A stretch of 64,000 bases of DNA from Streptomyces sp. R21 (GTDB lineage Bacteria > Actinomycetota > Actinomycetes > Streptomycetales > Streptomycetaceae): positions 4,774,001-4,838,000 of the forward strand of contig NZ_CP163435.1 in the NCBI RefSeq assembly GCF_041051975.1, read 5' to 3'. The notes under the pieces were generated by a model. It made no database searches. It was not told the DNA's origin and was given only the letters and a program-made list of their open reading frames with translations. This document shows positions 31,681-40,294 of the stretch, one piece after another (within the stretch, counting starts at the first letter, position 1; each line of letters begins with the position of its first letter). A program made the position numbers and the translations under genes.

Positions 31681-33999
31681 CTACAACTCCTCGATCCCGA
31701 GGCTGCGGCGCATGTCCTCGGGCAGGTCGCCCACGGCGACGGTCAGCGCCTCCAGCATGTTGAGCACGAAAATCGTCAGCGGATGATCCTCGCCGAGGGC
31801 CGAGAACATCTCCACGCCGAGGCGTTGGAACCGCTCGGCGTAGCGCTCGTCCTGCGTGGACGCGTACACCTGCAACAGCGCCATGCGGGCGGCCAGGGTG
31901 TCGACGTGATCCTCGCCGAGTACCCGTACGCAGGTGGCGGCGTTCGCCTCCGCCTGTGCCACGTCCTCCTCGGAGGCCTGGGGCAGCGGCGCCGCATTGT
32001 CGGCCAAGGCCTTCTCCAGAAAACCACGCATCGCGGCACCGAGGTCCTCGTTGCCGCCGTCCTGCCCGGTGAGGACGATCCGGGCCAGGTCACCCGGGCC
32101 CGCCACGAAGTCGGGCGACTGGGCCAGCACGATGGTCAGCCCTCGCGCGGAAAGGGTCTCAGGGTGCTCGTCACCCAGGACGCGCACGCAGTCGGCGAGC
32201 AGTTCCTGCAGCATGTCGCGAGCCCGCGGCATGTCACCGGTCTCGACGACCTGCATCACCATCGAGTTCCGCGCCGCGAAGGTACGGGGATCGTCCTCGC
32301 CCAGTACCCGCCGGCACCCGGCGAGAACCTCCTCGGTCAGCCGGAGCGCCCGTTCCGTGTCCCCCGCGAGCGCCGCCAGCTTGGACGCGTTCATGAGAGC
32401 CGAGAGGGTCACCTTGTGGTCGTCACCCAGGACCCGCCGGCAGTCGGCCAGCGTCTGTTCGGTGAGCGGGGCCGCGTGTTCGACGTCGAGCACCATCCGG
32501 TGGGCGTAGGCAAGTTCGCTGCGCGCGTCCAAGGTCTCCACCGCCTCGGGACCGTGCAGCCGTGCGCAGTCCTCCTCGGCCCGGGTCAGCAGGCTCAGCG
32601 CGCGCGGAGCGAGCTGCGTCCCCGCGGAGAGCATGTAGTCCCCCGTCCTGGTGAGCAGCCGCGCCATCGCCGCCGTGTCCGTGTCGGGCGGCGCGGACAC
32701 GGCCAGCGCCTCGACGTGCGGCAGCAGGGCGCGCATGACCGGCCAGGCGGACGGGTCGCCCACGTCCGGGGGCAGCGCGTCCGCCAGGGTCTCCATCACC
32801 GTCTCGCGGGCGTGCGCGATCGCCTCCGGGCTCCGGTGCCGGTCGTCGTCCGGCGTGCGCGACACGGCCTGCACCAACCGGTGTACGGACACCGTGTCCT
32901 CGTACAGCGTGATCATGCTGTGTGCCTTGAGCCGCCCCAGGGCCGTGCGTACGGCGTAGGAGGGGCCGAGGGCGTTGAGGAGCGAGCGGGGGATGCCGTC
33001 GGAGGCGTACCACGCGAGGGTCAGCAGGATCGTGCCCGCCAGCGGGTCGTCGGAGAGGCGGTCCAGGGTCAGGTGCCAGATGCGGGCGATGGTCCGCTCG
33101 TTGTCGCCGCCCTCCTCCGTGGCGGCGTACATGTGGGCGGGGTGTGCGGCGAGTTCGGTGAGGTACTCGCGGGCCGTGCTGCTGGTCTGGTCGCAGAACG
33201 CGGCAGCCTGCGCGACGGCGAGCGGGAGGCAGCCGAGCTCCTCGCAGACCTCGGCGACGCCGTCACGGCCGGTGTCCGTGTCAGCGCCGGTGTCGCCCCG
33301 CTTGCGGGTGAACAGCTCCACCGCGTCCTCGACGGACAGGACGTCGAGGGCGACCGGTTCCGCGATCCCCTGCCAGCCGCCCGCGCGGCGGCTGGTGATC
33401 AGGAAGCGGCCCGAAGTGGCCCTGGCGAGCAGGGGTTTGACGTCCGCCGGGTCGGAGACGTTGTCGAGGACGAGCAGCCAGCCGGCGTGCGAGGCGAGCC
33501 ACTGCAGGGCCCACTCGCCCAACTGCTCCTGGGGCAGCAGGGTGACCAGGGAGGGCCTCAGGGCGGCGGCAAAACCGGCGAGGCCCGCGTCGACCGCGGC
33601 GCGGCTGTCCGCCGTGATCCACCACACCGGCGCGTGGCCCTGGGCGAATTCGGCCGCCCAGCGCGCGGCGAGCGTGGACTTGCCGATGCCGCCGAGGCCG
33701 TGCACCGCGTGGACCACGGCCTGGCCCGGCGCGCTCAACGCGGTGTCCAGCAGGGCGAGTTCGCGGCTGCGGGCGACGAACAGCGGGGCCCGCTCAGGGA
33801 GGTTGGCCAAGCCGGGCGGGCAGTCGACGGAGTCGGGTGACGGATACGCCTCCGGCGACAGCATCGTCAGCGTGTCGGTGTCGATGTGCAGGCCGACCGC
33901 GCCGGAACCGGTGATCGCCTGGGCTATGTTCCCGCCGGCGGCGACCGCGGACTCACCGGACGCCGCCACACCGGGCCGTCGCTCGAACAGGGAACTCAT
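31681..33999 (-). CDS. NLR-like NB-ARC/TPR ATPase with N-terminal amyloid-like motif
   Basis: Residues about 10-32 are AASGESAVAAGGNIAQAITG, a motif shared with the membrane protein at 29005-29415. The NB-ARC ATPase follows with P-loop HGLGGIGKSTLAARW (about 100), Walker B WLLVLDNVSD, and LGCLPLAVAQAAAF (the GLPLA helix). The C-terminal half is TPR-like with LGDDHKVTLSALMNASKLA-type repeats. STAND ATPases oligomerise on ligand binding. ATG 33999 (MSSLF) is taken; ATG 34011 and 34008 are in frame. Inferred: sensor that seeds its motif to recruit the membrane partner. Its 3' end is 4 bp from the TauE gene's. Confidence 0.85.
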   Translation of the reverse strand: MSSLFERRPGVAASGESAVAAGGNIAQAITGSGAVGLHIDTDTLTMLSPEAYPSPDSVDCPPGLANLPERAPLFVARSRELALLDTALSAPGQAVVHAVHGLGGIGKSTLAARWAAEFAQGHAPVWWITADSRAAVDAGLAGFAAALRPSLVTLLPQEQLGEWALQWLASHAGWLLVLDNVSDPADVKPLLARATSGRFLITSRRAGGWQGIAEPVALDVLSVEDAVELFTRKRGDTGADTDTGRDGVAEVCEELGCLPLAVAQAAAFCDQTSSTAREYLTELAAHPAHMYAATEEGGDNERTIARIWHLTLDRLSDDPLAGTILLTLAWYASDGIPRSLLNALGPSYAVRTALGRLKAHSMITLYEDTVSVHRLVQAVSRTPDDDRHRSPEAIAHARETVMETLADALPPDVGDPSAWPVMRALLPHVEALAVSAPPDTDTAAMARLLTRTGDYMLSAGTQLAPRALSLLTRAEEDCARLHGPEAVETLDARSELAYAHRMVLDVEHAAPLTEQTLADCRRVLGDDHKVTLSALMNASKLAALAGDTERALRLTEEVLAGCRRVLGEDDPRTFAARNSMVMQVVETGDMPRARDMLQELLADCVRVLGDEHPETLSARGLTIVLAQSPDFVAGPGDLARIVLTGQDGGNEDLGAAMRGFLEKALADNAAPLPQASEEDVAQAEANAATCVRVLGEDHVDTLAARMALLQVYASTQDERYAERFQRLGVEMFSALGEDHPLTIFVLNMLEALTVAVGDLPEDMRRSLGIEEL

Positions 34000-34108
34000 G
34001 GGGCACATCATGACGCCCGGACGGGCGGGACGTCAGGCGAGTGCGGGGAGTTGAGCGTCAGCCGTCGGCCGCGCCCGCTCCCCATAGGGCCTACTGGACC
34101 TGCTCGGT

Positions 34109-34768
34109 CTACTTGACCGTCCGCAGCCCCAGCGGCCCCGCGATCTCCTCCGCCATGACCTTGCCCGCCGCCTCCGCCAGGGCCTCCTCGCCGAGGTCCT
34201 GGTCGGTGTCGAGGCCGTCCAGCTCCTCCAGGGGCTGGTTGAGGCGGACGTGGGCGACCAGGGACTGGAGGGCGCGGAGGGTTGCCGAGGCGGTGGAGCC
34301 CCAGTTGGAGAAGTAGGAGAACTGCCACCACCACATGGCCTCGGTGTGACGGCCCGCGCGGTAGTGGGCCATGCCGTGGCGCAGGTCGGCGATGACATCC
34401 GCGAGGTCGTCCGAGATCCGGGCGGGGACCGGCGCCTTGCGGGGCTCGTACGGGTCGAAGACCTCGGAGTAGACATCGATCGGGTCGAGCATGACCGCCA
34501 GGCGCTCGCGGAGCTCGTCGACGTCCGGCTCCGGGCCCAGGTCGGGCTCGTACCGCTCGTCCGGGACGATGTCCTCGTGCGCGCCGAGACGGCCGCCGGC
34601 CAGCAGGAGCTGGGAAACCTCCAGGAGGAGGAAGGGCACGGCCGAGTCCGGCTCGTCGCCCTTGGCGATCTCGGTGACCGCGACGAGGAAGCTCGAAACC
34701 TGGTCCGCGATCTGGACCGCGAAGTCGTCGGGGTCCTGACCGGTCTCGTGCAGCGTGGCGTCAGACAT
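34109..34768 (-). CDS. DUF5063 family protein, 219 aa
   Basis: Acidic, helical protein with MWWWQFSYFSNWGSTASATL, the DUF5063 core. Function unknown; in Streptomyces it sits beside recR. Start ATG 34768 overlaps the recR stop by 8 bp, so the two are coupled. No catalytic motif is visible. Confidence 0.8.
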   Translation of the reverse strand: MSDATLHETGQDPDDFAVQIADQVSSFLVAVTEIAKGDEPDSAVPFLLLEVSQLLLAGGRLGAHEDIVPDERYEPDLGPEPDVDELRERLAVMLDPIDVYSEVFDPYEPRKAPVPARISDDLADVIADLRHGMAHYRAGRHTEAMWWWQFSYFSNWGSTASATLRALQSLVAHVRLNQPLEELDGLDTDQDLGEEALAEAAGKVMAEEIAGPLGLRTVK

Positions 34769-35360
34769 CTAGGAGTCGTCTCCCCTCGAAGGCGCGGCCG
34801 AGCGTTACCTCGTCCGCGTATTCCAGGTCGCCACCCACAGGGAGGCCGCTGGCCAGGCGGGTGACCTTGAGGCCCATGGGCTTGATCATGCGGGCGAGGT
34901 ACGTGGCCGTGGCCTCGCCCTCCAGGTTCGGGTCCGTGGCCAGGATCAGCTCGGTGACCGTGCCGTCCGCCAGGCGGGCCAGGAGTTCTCGTATGCGCAG
35001 ATCGTCCGGGCCCACACCTTCGATGGGGCTGATCGCGCCACCGAGCACGTGGTACTTCCCGCGGAACTCGCGGGTCCGCTCGACGGCGACGACGTCCTTC
35101 GGTTCCTCGACGACACAGATGACCGAGAGGTCGCGGCGCGGGTCGCGGCAGATGTTGCACAGCTCTTCCTGCGCCACGTTTCCGCAGGTCGCGCAGAAGC
35201 GGACCTTCGCCTTGACCTCCATGAGGCACTGCGCGAGCCGGCGGACGTCCGTCGGCTCCGCCTGCAGGATGTGGAAGGCGATCCGCTGCGCGCTCTTGGG
35301 ACCGACGCCGGGCAGCCGCCCCAGCTCGTCGATGAGGTCCTGGACCACGCCTTCGTACAC
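34761..35360 (-). CDS. recR: Recombination mediator RecR, 199 aa
   Basis: Helix-hairpin-helix LGRLPGVGPKSAQRIAFHIL, four-Cys zinc finger (CATCGN ... CNIC), Toprim domain (ELILATDPNLEGEATATYLA) and C-terminal Walker-like tail (LASGLPVGGDLEYADEVTL). RecR clamps onto DNA and, with RecF/RecO, loads RecA at gaps. GTG 35360 with GGAAGGG about 9 nt upstream. 199 aa, full length. Probably in one transcription unit with ybaB upstream. Confidence 0.95.
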   Translation of the reverse strand: MYEGVVQDLIDELGRLPGVGPKSAQRIAFHILQAEPTDVRRLAQCLMEVKAKVRFCATCGNVAQEELCNICRDPRRDLSVICVVEEPKDVVAVERTREFRGKYHVLGGAISPIEGVGPDDLRIRELLARLADGTVTELILATDPNLEGEATATYLARMIKPMGLKVTRLASGLPVGGDLEYADEVTLGRAFEGRRLLDV

Positions 35361-35437
35361 GGACTGCCACCCTTCCCTGTTCCTGGAATCCTTCGGTACG
35401 TCCGGTCAGTACGTACGGTAGTTGGCCGTCGGCCTTC

Positions 35438-35782
35438 TTAGAAAGGCAGGCCGGGGATACCGCTGCCGCCACCGAGGCCCTGGGCGAGCGGGCCGAGCTT
35501 CTGCTGCTGGAGCGCCTGCGCGTTCTCGTTCGCCGCCTGGACCGCCGCGACGATCAGATCGGCGAGGGTCTCGGTGTCCTCCGGGTCGACGGCCTTCGGG
35601 TCGATGGCCAGCGCCCGCAGCTCGCCGGAGCCCGTCACCGTGGCCTTCACCAGGCCGCCGCCCGCCTGTCCTTCGACCTCGGTGCGCGCCAGTTCCTCCT
35701 GCGCGTTCGCGAGGTCCTGCTGCATCTTCTGGGCCTGCTGGAGCAGCTGCTGCATGTTGGGCTGGCCACCACCGGGAATCAC
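35438..35782 (-). CDS. ybaB: YbaB/EbfC-family nucleoid-associated protein, 114 aa
   Basis: Helical N-terminus (MQQLLQQAQKMQQDLANAQ), then the short beta-sheet core VKATVTGSGELRALAIDP and the C-terminal helix. These dimeric proteins bind DNA non-specifically. GTG 35782 has AGGAG 7 nt upstream. The gene is 77 bp from recR, the conserved ybaB-recR pair. Confidence 0.92.
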   Translation of the reverse strand: MIPGGGQPNMQQLLQQAQKMQQDLANAQEELARTEVEGQAGGGLVKATVTGSGELRALAIDPKAVDPEDTETLADLIVAAVQAANENAQALQQQKLGPLAQGLGGGSGIPGLPF

Positions 35783-36106
35783 GATCAGCTCCTGGTTTCG
35801 TACGGCTGTGTGGACGAGGTTTCCCCGTCAGCCCGAGCCTACGTGGTTGACGGGTCCATCGCCCAAGCACTCTTTCGAGTGAGGCTCTGGCGAGGTCTAT
35901 ACCTGATCAAGACCCTCTTCCAGGCGGAAAAGCGGCGAAAACCGGGCCATCGCCACCCATTGGGCGGTAGGAAGGGGGCGGCGCTTCAGCACCAGGCGTC
36001 ACGCAGGCTTCACGCAGGCTTCAGGGGCCGTCACGCAGTGTCGTCAGTCGTCGGGGTCGTCGGTGTCGTCAGTTGTCCTCAGCAGGTCGTCAGTAGGGAG
36101 TGCCGG
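35783..36106. promoter_or_regulatory. 324-bp divergent intergenic space, ybaB / SLATT
   Basis: It must hold both promoters. Seen: a tandem CACGCAGGCTT (35999-36019) and a run of CGTCRGTCGTC-like short repeats up to 36090, but no tRNA or small-RNA signature. The SRP RNA motif GGAAGGAAGC, often near dnaX/ybaB in other bacteria, is not present. Confidence 0.4.
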
Positions 36107-36850
36107 GTGAATCAACCGGAGATGCAGCCCGAGGGGCCGCTCCAGAACGGTGACGGCCGGGACGACGGGGTCGCGGGGCCGCGGCCGGGTGACCTGACCG
36201 GCCGGGCGTTCCCGCTCGGCGACTGGGGCGAGCCCGCGGAGCGGCTCCACGAGCTGTACCGGTGGGTGGAGCGGGGGGCCCTCGGCACGTCCGAGTGGTA
36301 CCTCGCCGACCGGGTCTGGAAGCGGCGGGGTGCGCGGGTGCTGCGCGGCGGGGCGGCGCTCGGGGCGGTCGCCGGGGCCGCACTGCCGTTGCTCGACCTC
36401 ACCGGGGCGGTCGGCGGGGTCGCGCCCTGGGGATATCTGGCGCTGCTGCTCGCGGTCGCGTGCGTGGCCGGTGACCGGTTCTTCGGGGTCACTTCCGGGT
36501 GGATAAGGGACGTGGCCACCGCGCAGGCGGTGCAGCGGCGGCTTCAGGTGCTCCAGTTCGACTGGGCGAGCGAGAGTGTGCGGGAGGTTCTGGGGCCTGC
36601 GGAGGGGACTGCCGGGGAGGCGGCTGAGCGGTGTCTTGGGGTGTTGCGGCGGTTTTCTGAGGACGTGACGGAGTTGGTGCGGGCGGAGACTGCGGACTGG
36701 ATGGTGGAGTTCCGCAACGGGGCTGCGCCTCTTGGGTTGCAGTCGTCGGTGGCTGCCCCCCGGGCGGAGGGCGTCCCTCCTGGGCGGGTTCCGTTGCCGC
36801 CGGGGACTCGGCCGAACATGCCTCGGCAGCGGCCGCCTGAGCCTCGGTGA
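36107..36850 (+). CDS. SLATT-domain two-helix membrane protein, 247 aa
   Basis: Pattern of SLATT domains: a helix before the membrane (EWYLADRVWKRRGARVLRGG), two close transmembrane helices (about 86-108 and 112-130) and a helix after it (IRDVATAQAVQRRLQVLQFDW; abridged). SLATT proteins act as pore-forming effectors in nucleotide-signalled conflict systems, but this copy lies in a core recR-ybaB neighbourhood without a visible SMODS/CBASS partner. The GTG 36107 start has AGGGAG exactly 6 nt upstream. The C-terminal Pro/Arg-rich tail is disordered. Confidence 0.75.
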   Translation: MNQPEMQPEGPLQNGDGRDDGVAGPRPGDLTGRAFPLGDWGEPAERLHELYRWVERGALGTSEWYLADRVWKRRGARVLRGGAALGAVAGAALPLLDLTGAVGGVAPWGYLALLLAVACVAGDRFFGVTSGWIRDVATAQAVQRRLQVLQFDWASESVREVLGPAEGTAGEAAERCLGVLRRFSEDVTELVRAETADWMVEFRNGAAPLGLQSSVAAPRAEGVPPGRVPLPPGTRPNMPRQRPPEPR

Positions 36851-36911
36851 CGCGGGGGTTCTCGGTCCGCCGGGCGGGCACGCACCCGGCAGGCGTAGGC
36901 GATCTGGCGGG

Positions 36912-38912
36912 TCACTGAGGGTCCGTGCTCGTCCTCGTGTACGTCAGCGATTCGACGGAGTTCTTCGTCGTGCGGTGCAGGGTGCCGTCCGGGAGGAGGG
37001 TGATCTCGGAGGCCTTGCCCGGGGTGCAGCCTTCACCGCCGACGGTGATGGTGGACGGGCCGATCTCCAGGGGGCCGTTGCCGGTCGGCTTCTGGGCCAA
37101 CTCGGCCTGGAAGACGCAGTGGTAGGTGCCACCTTCCTTCGTGGGACCGTCCGCCGTGACCGAGACGACCGTGTCGCCGACGTCGCCCTGCTGGATGACC
37201 AGTTGGCGGGTGCTGTGCCCCGTGTCGTTGTCGATGGTCCCCTCCCAGGTGCCGAGGTACCCGGTCGGGATCGCCCCGTCCTGCGGCGTCTGACTGGTCG
37301 GCGGCTCCGTCGTGGGCGTGGGCGAGGTGGGAGCGGGTGTGGTCTGGCCCGGTGTCGTGGGGGCCGTCGGGGACGGTGAGGTGCTGTTCGCCTTGTCCTT
37401 GTCGCCGCCCCTCCCCATCAGCGCGTACACCGAGCCGCCCGCGCCGAGCGCGACGACCAGCGCCACGACGATCAGCACCACGGTGGAGCGGCTGTTGCGA
37501 CGCGGCGGTTCCTGCTGCCCGGGGTACTGCCCCGGCGGCACGACTCCCGGTCCGTACGGCGGGGTCGGGCCGGGCCCGTACGGCGGGGTCGGGCCGAGGG
37601 CCGGTCCGTAGGCGCCCTGCGGGTAGCCGTACGCGGCGGGACCGGCCGGCGGCTGCGGGTGCTGCCCCGGGTACTGCTGGGGATGCTGCTGCGGGTAGCC
37701 GTACGCCGGGTGGACGGCGCCGGGGCCCGCGGCCGGCGGGAGGGCGGGAGGGGAGTTCGGCGGAGGCGTCCGGCCCGCTCCCGCGACCATCGTGGGCAGG
37801 TGGTCCAGGGAGTTGGGCTGCCCCGGGACGGGCGGGGCGGAGCCGTCCTCGGACGGGGCGGCGGAGTGCTCCGGGGAGGCGTCGTCGGCCTGGGGGGACG
37901 GGGCGGGCACGGGGGCGGACGGCTGCTTCGAGAGGTCCGGGGTCGACGGGGGCGGGCCCGGGGGCAGCGCGGGCAGCGCGGCCGACGGCTCGTCCGGGTT
38001 CTCCGTGTCCAGCAACTGCACGGCGTGCCGCCCCAGTTGGGCCACCAGTGCGCTCGGCAGCCACGGATCGCGGGCCCGCCCGTCCGAGACGGTGTCCTCC
38101 GCGCCCGTACGCTCCAGGATGTCGTCGAGAGTGGGCCGGGCGGCCGGGTCCTTGCGCAGGCACTCGCGTACGAGATCGGTGAGGCCCTCGGGCAGGCCCG
38201 TCAGGTCGGGCTCCTCCTGCGCGATGCGGAACATCAGCGCGTGCACACCACTGTTGGCCGCCCCGAAGGGAAGGGCGCCCGTGGCGGCGTAGGAGAGGAC
38301 CGAGCCCAGGCAGAAGACGTCGCAGGCGGGCGTGATGCGGTCGCCGCGGACCTGCTCGGGCGCCATGAACCCGGGCGAGCCGACGAGCGCGCCGGTACGG
38401 GTGAGGCCGCCGTCGGTGACCGTCTCCAGGGCGCGCGCGATACCGAAGTCGATGACGCGCGGGCCGTCGATCGTGACCAGCACGTTGGAGGGCTTGAGGT
38501 CGCGGTGGATGAGCCCGGCGGTGTGGATGTCCTGGAGGGCGTGCGCGAGACCGGCGGCGAGGATGCGCACCGACCGCTCGGGCAGCGCGCCGTGGTCGTG
38601 GCCGACGACCTCCTGGAGGGAGGGTCCCGCGACGTACCCGGTGGCCACCCAGGGGATGTCGGCCTCGGTGTCGGCGTCGAGGACCGGCGCGGTCCAGTGG
38701 CCGCCGACGCGCGTCGCGGCCTGCACCTCCTGCCGGAAGCGGGCCCGGAACTCCTCCTGCGCGGCGAGTTCCTCGCGCACCAGTTTGACGGCGACGGTAC
38801 GGCCGCGGTCGGACCGGGCGAGGTACACATGCCCCATCCCGCCCGCGCCCAGCCGTGCCATCAGCCGATACGCGCCGATCCGCTGCGGATCCCCCGGTCC
38901 AAGCTTCTCCAT
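36912..38912 (-). CDS. Transmembrane Ser/Thr protein kinase (PknB-like), 666 aa
   Basis: Kinase domain about 15-275 with G-loop LGAGGMGHVYLA, Lys43 (VAVKLV), HRDLKPSN, IDFGIA and MAPEQV: all catalytic residues present. A Pro/Gly/Tyr-rich linker (about 300-470, PYGPGPTPPYGPG-type repeats) leads to one membrane helix (about 470-492) and a 175-residue external domain with two Cys (TYHCVF; GEGC) instead of PASTA repeats. It probably senses an extracellular cue. ATG 38912 with GGAGGG 9 nt upstream. 3' end converges with the SLATT gene. Confidence 0.93.
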   Translation of the reverse strand: MEKLGPGDPQRIGAYRLMARLGAGGMGHVYLARSDRGRTVAVKLVREELAAQEEFRARFRQEVQAATRVGGHWTAPVLDADTEADIPWVATGYVAGPSLQEVVGHDHGALPERSVRILAAGLAHALQDIHTAGLIHRDLKPSNVLVTIDGPRVIDFGIARALETVTDGGLTRTGALVGSPGFMAPEQVRGDRITPACDVFCLGSVLSYAATGALPFGAANSGVHALMFRIAQEEPDLTGLPEGLTDLVRECLRKDPAARPTLDDILERTGAEDTVSDGRARDPWLPSALVAQLGRHAVQLLDTENPDEPSAALPALPPGPPPSTPDLSKQPSAPVPAPSPQADDASPEHSAAPSEDGSAPPVPGQPNSLDHLPTMVAGAGRTPPPNSPPALPPAAGPGAVHPAYGYPQQHPQQYPGQHPQPPAGPAAYGYPQGAYGPALGPTPPYGPGPTPPYGPGVVPPGQYPGQQEPPRRNSRSTVVLIVVALVVALGAGGSVYALMGRGGDKDKANSTSPSPTAPTTPGQTTPAPTSPTPTTEPPTSQTPQDGAIPTGYLGTWEGTIDNDTGHSTRQLVIQQGDVGDTVVSVTADGPTKEGGTYHCVFQAELAQKPTGNGPLEIGPSTITVGGEGCTPGKASEITLLPDGTLHRTTKNSVESLTYTRTSTDPQ

Positions 38913-38990
38913 CGCTGCGCCACCCTCCCCCGTACGTGTGCAACAGATCGAGGATAGTGCGGCTCACCGGGGTGGTGGGTGGGGCGGTGT

Positions 38991-39458
38991 CTACGGTTCC
39001 GTAACAGGCTCCGATCCCTCGGAGACCTTGTCGAGGGCCGCCGACAGGCGTTCCAGCACCCGTACCGTCTCCGCGAACGCGGTCTCCCCGAGCTCCTCCG
39101 CGAGACGGTCGGCGAGGGCCGCGTGGCCGGGGCCGATCTTCGCGATCGCGGCGCGCCCGCCCTCGGTCGGAGTGAGCAGCTTGGCGCGGCGGTGGGCGGG
39201 GTTGGGCAGGTACTCGGCCAGCCCCTCCCGCACCAGCAGGTCGGCGACCCGCTGCACACCCTGCCGGGTCATCCCCATGACGCGGGCGATCCCGGAGACG
39301 GGCAGCGGCTCGGGCAGCACCGCGCCGAGCACCTGCCACCAGGAGGCGGTGAGCCCGGCAGGGCGGGCCAACTCCTCTGATACAGCGAGGAGTTGGCCGT
39401 TGAGCCGGAAGACACCGAGGGCGGTACGGCTGAGCAGGTCCTGCCGCTCGCGGCTCAC
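38991..39458 (-). CDS. MarR-family regulator, 155 aa
   Basis: Winged helix with WWQVLGAVLPEPLPVSGIARVMGMTRQGVQRV and wing NPAHRRAKLLTPTEGG (abridged here as MGMTRQGVQRVADLLV). It lies 4 bp over the DJ-1/PfpI gene (ATGA) and is presumably the autorepressor that binds the double palindrome at 40116-40148. Ligand unknown. Confidence 0.88.
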   Translation of the reverse strand: MSRERQDLLSRTALGVFRLNGQLLAVSEELARPAGLTASWWQVLGAVLPEPLPVSGIARVMGMTRQGVQRVADLLVREGLAEYLPNPAHRRAKLLTPTEGGRAAIAKIGPGHAALADRLAEELGETAFAETVRVLERLSAALDKVSEGSEPVTEP

Positions 39459-40069
39459 TGGCCGGCCTTGGCGAGGACGGCATACGCCTCGGCGTCCGAG
39501 TCGTGGAACAGCCGGTACCAGGCGTCAAGCACCTCTCCCTCGTACACGCCGAGCAGCCGGAACACCTCGCGGGCGAAGGCGACGGGTTCGGTCGGGCCCG
39601 CGGTGACCAGGTTCCCGTCGGTCACGGCATCGGCGTCGACGTACCGCTCGGCGCCCTTGTACCCGGTGGGCGCGAGGTAGAACGACACGGCACTGGTGTG
39701 GTCCCGGTCGTCGAGCAGCCCCTCCCGGGCCAGCCCGGCGGTCGCCCCGCAGATCGCGGCGACGGGCACACCCGCGTCGAGGAACGCGCGCGCCTTGCGG
39801 GCGAAGGGCGCGAGGTCGTCGCCCGCGTCCCAGAGGTCGGCGCCGGGCAGGATCAGCAGCGCGCTGTCCTGCGGCCGTACGTCGTCCAGCGCGAGGCCCG
39901 GCTCGACCCGCAGACCGCCGATGCTGGTCACCGGCGCGCGGGTGGGGCCGACGGTCCGGATCTCGTAGCCCGCACGGGCGAGATACGCGGTCGTGTGGCC
40001 CGTCTCCCAGTCGGCGAGGGTGTCGTAGACGGCGAGGTGGACGGGCTTGCGGCCGACGCTGCTGCTCAT
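39455..40069 (-). CDS. DJ-1/PfpI-family protein (type 1 glutamine amidotransferase-like), 204 aa
   Basis: Nucleophile elbow AICGATAG with the Cys, ILPGADLWD, and AVYDTLADWETGH as in the group. These enzymes are deglycases, isonitrile hydratases or stress proteins; the exact reaction is not readable. Start ATG 40069 has GAGGAG just upstream; a longer frame to 40102 has no support. First gene of a MarR operon, so expression is likely induced by a small molecule. Confidence 0.85.
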   Translation of the reverse strand: MSSSVGRKPVHLAVYDTLADWETGHTTAYLARAGYEIRTVGPTRAPVTSIGGLRVEPGLALDDVRPQDSALLILPGADLWDAGDDLAPFARKARAFLDAGVPVAAICGATAGLAREGLLDDRDHTSAVSFYLAPTGYKGAERYVDADAVTDGNLVTAGPTEPVAFAREVFRLLGVYEGEVLDAWYRLFHDSDAEAYAVLAKAGQ

Positions 40070-40115
40070 GACTTCTCCTCGGTCGAATCGGTCGAAGGGC
40101 AAGCTGAAGCTTTAC

Positions 40116-40148
40116 GACAACATGCTGTCACTTCGACAGCATGTTGTC
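40116..40148 (-). promoter_or_regulatory. Double MarR-type operator: perfect 14-bp inverted repeat
   Basis: GACAACATGCTGTC (40116-40129) and GACAGCATGTTGTC (40135-40148) are perfect reverse complements across ACTTC. Each arm is itself a near-perfect 12/14 palindrome, so two dimers could bind with centres 19 bp apart. TTGACA of a - strand promoter (40150-40145) overlaps the right arm, with CAGCAT 17 bp further as a -10. Confidence 0.75.
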
Positions 40149-40281
40149 AATGCGATCCGCCTCAATGTGATCCGCCTCCACCGGCCTGCCCGCCCCCACC
40201 GCACCGCCCACGCGACAACCTGTCGCGGAAAGCCCCCGACCGCAGACAGGACGCCGATATCGCGTCCGTATCGCGGACATT

Positions 40282-40287
40282 TACGCT
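40282..40287 (+). promoter_or_regulatory. -10 box for leaderless aminotransferase transcript
   Basis: TACGCT, 7 nt, ATG 40295. A small GTCCG/CGGAC inverted repeat (40264-40278) lies directly upstream and might be an operator. Confidence 0.45.
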
Positions 40288-40294
40288 CGGGCGC

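Noticed and set aside
31783..33840. 685-aa + strand frame
   Set aside because: Antisense shadow of the NLR-like gene, which has clear NB-ARC motifs.
35783..36106. SRP (4.5S) RNA gene near ybaB
   Set aside because: The conserved GGAAGGAAGC apical motif is absent on both strands of this space.
37541..37600. CRISPR-like repeat in the Ser/Thr kinase gene
   Set aside because: The repeated GTACGGCGGGGTCGGGCC units encode the Pro/Gly/Tyr linker of the kinase; there are no spacers. No CRISPR array is seen in the window.
39503..40294. Long + strand frame upstream of the aminotransferase
   Set aside because: It is antisense to the DJ-1 gene and crosses the operator region; the real start is ATG 40295.
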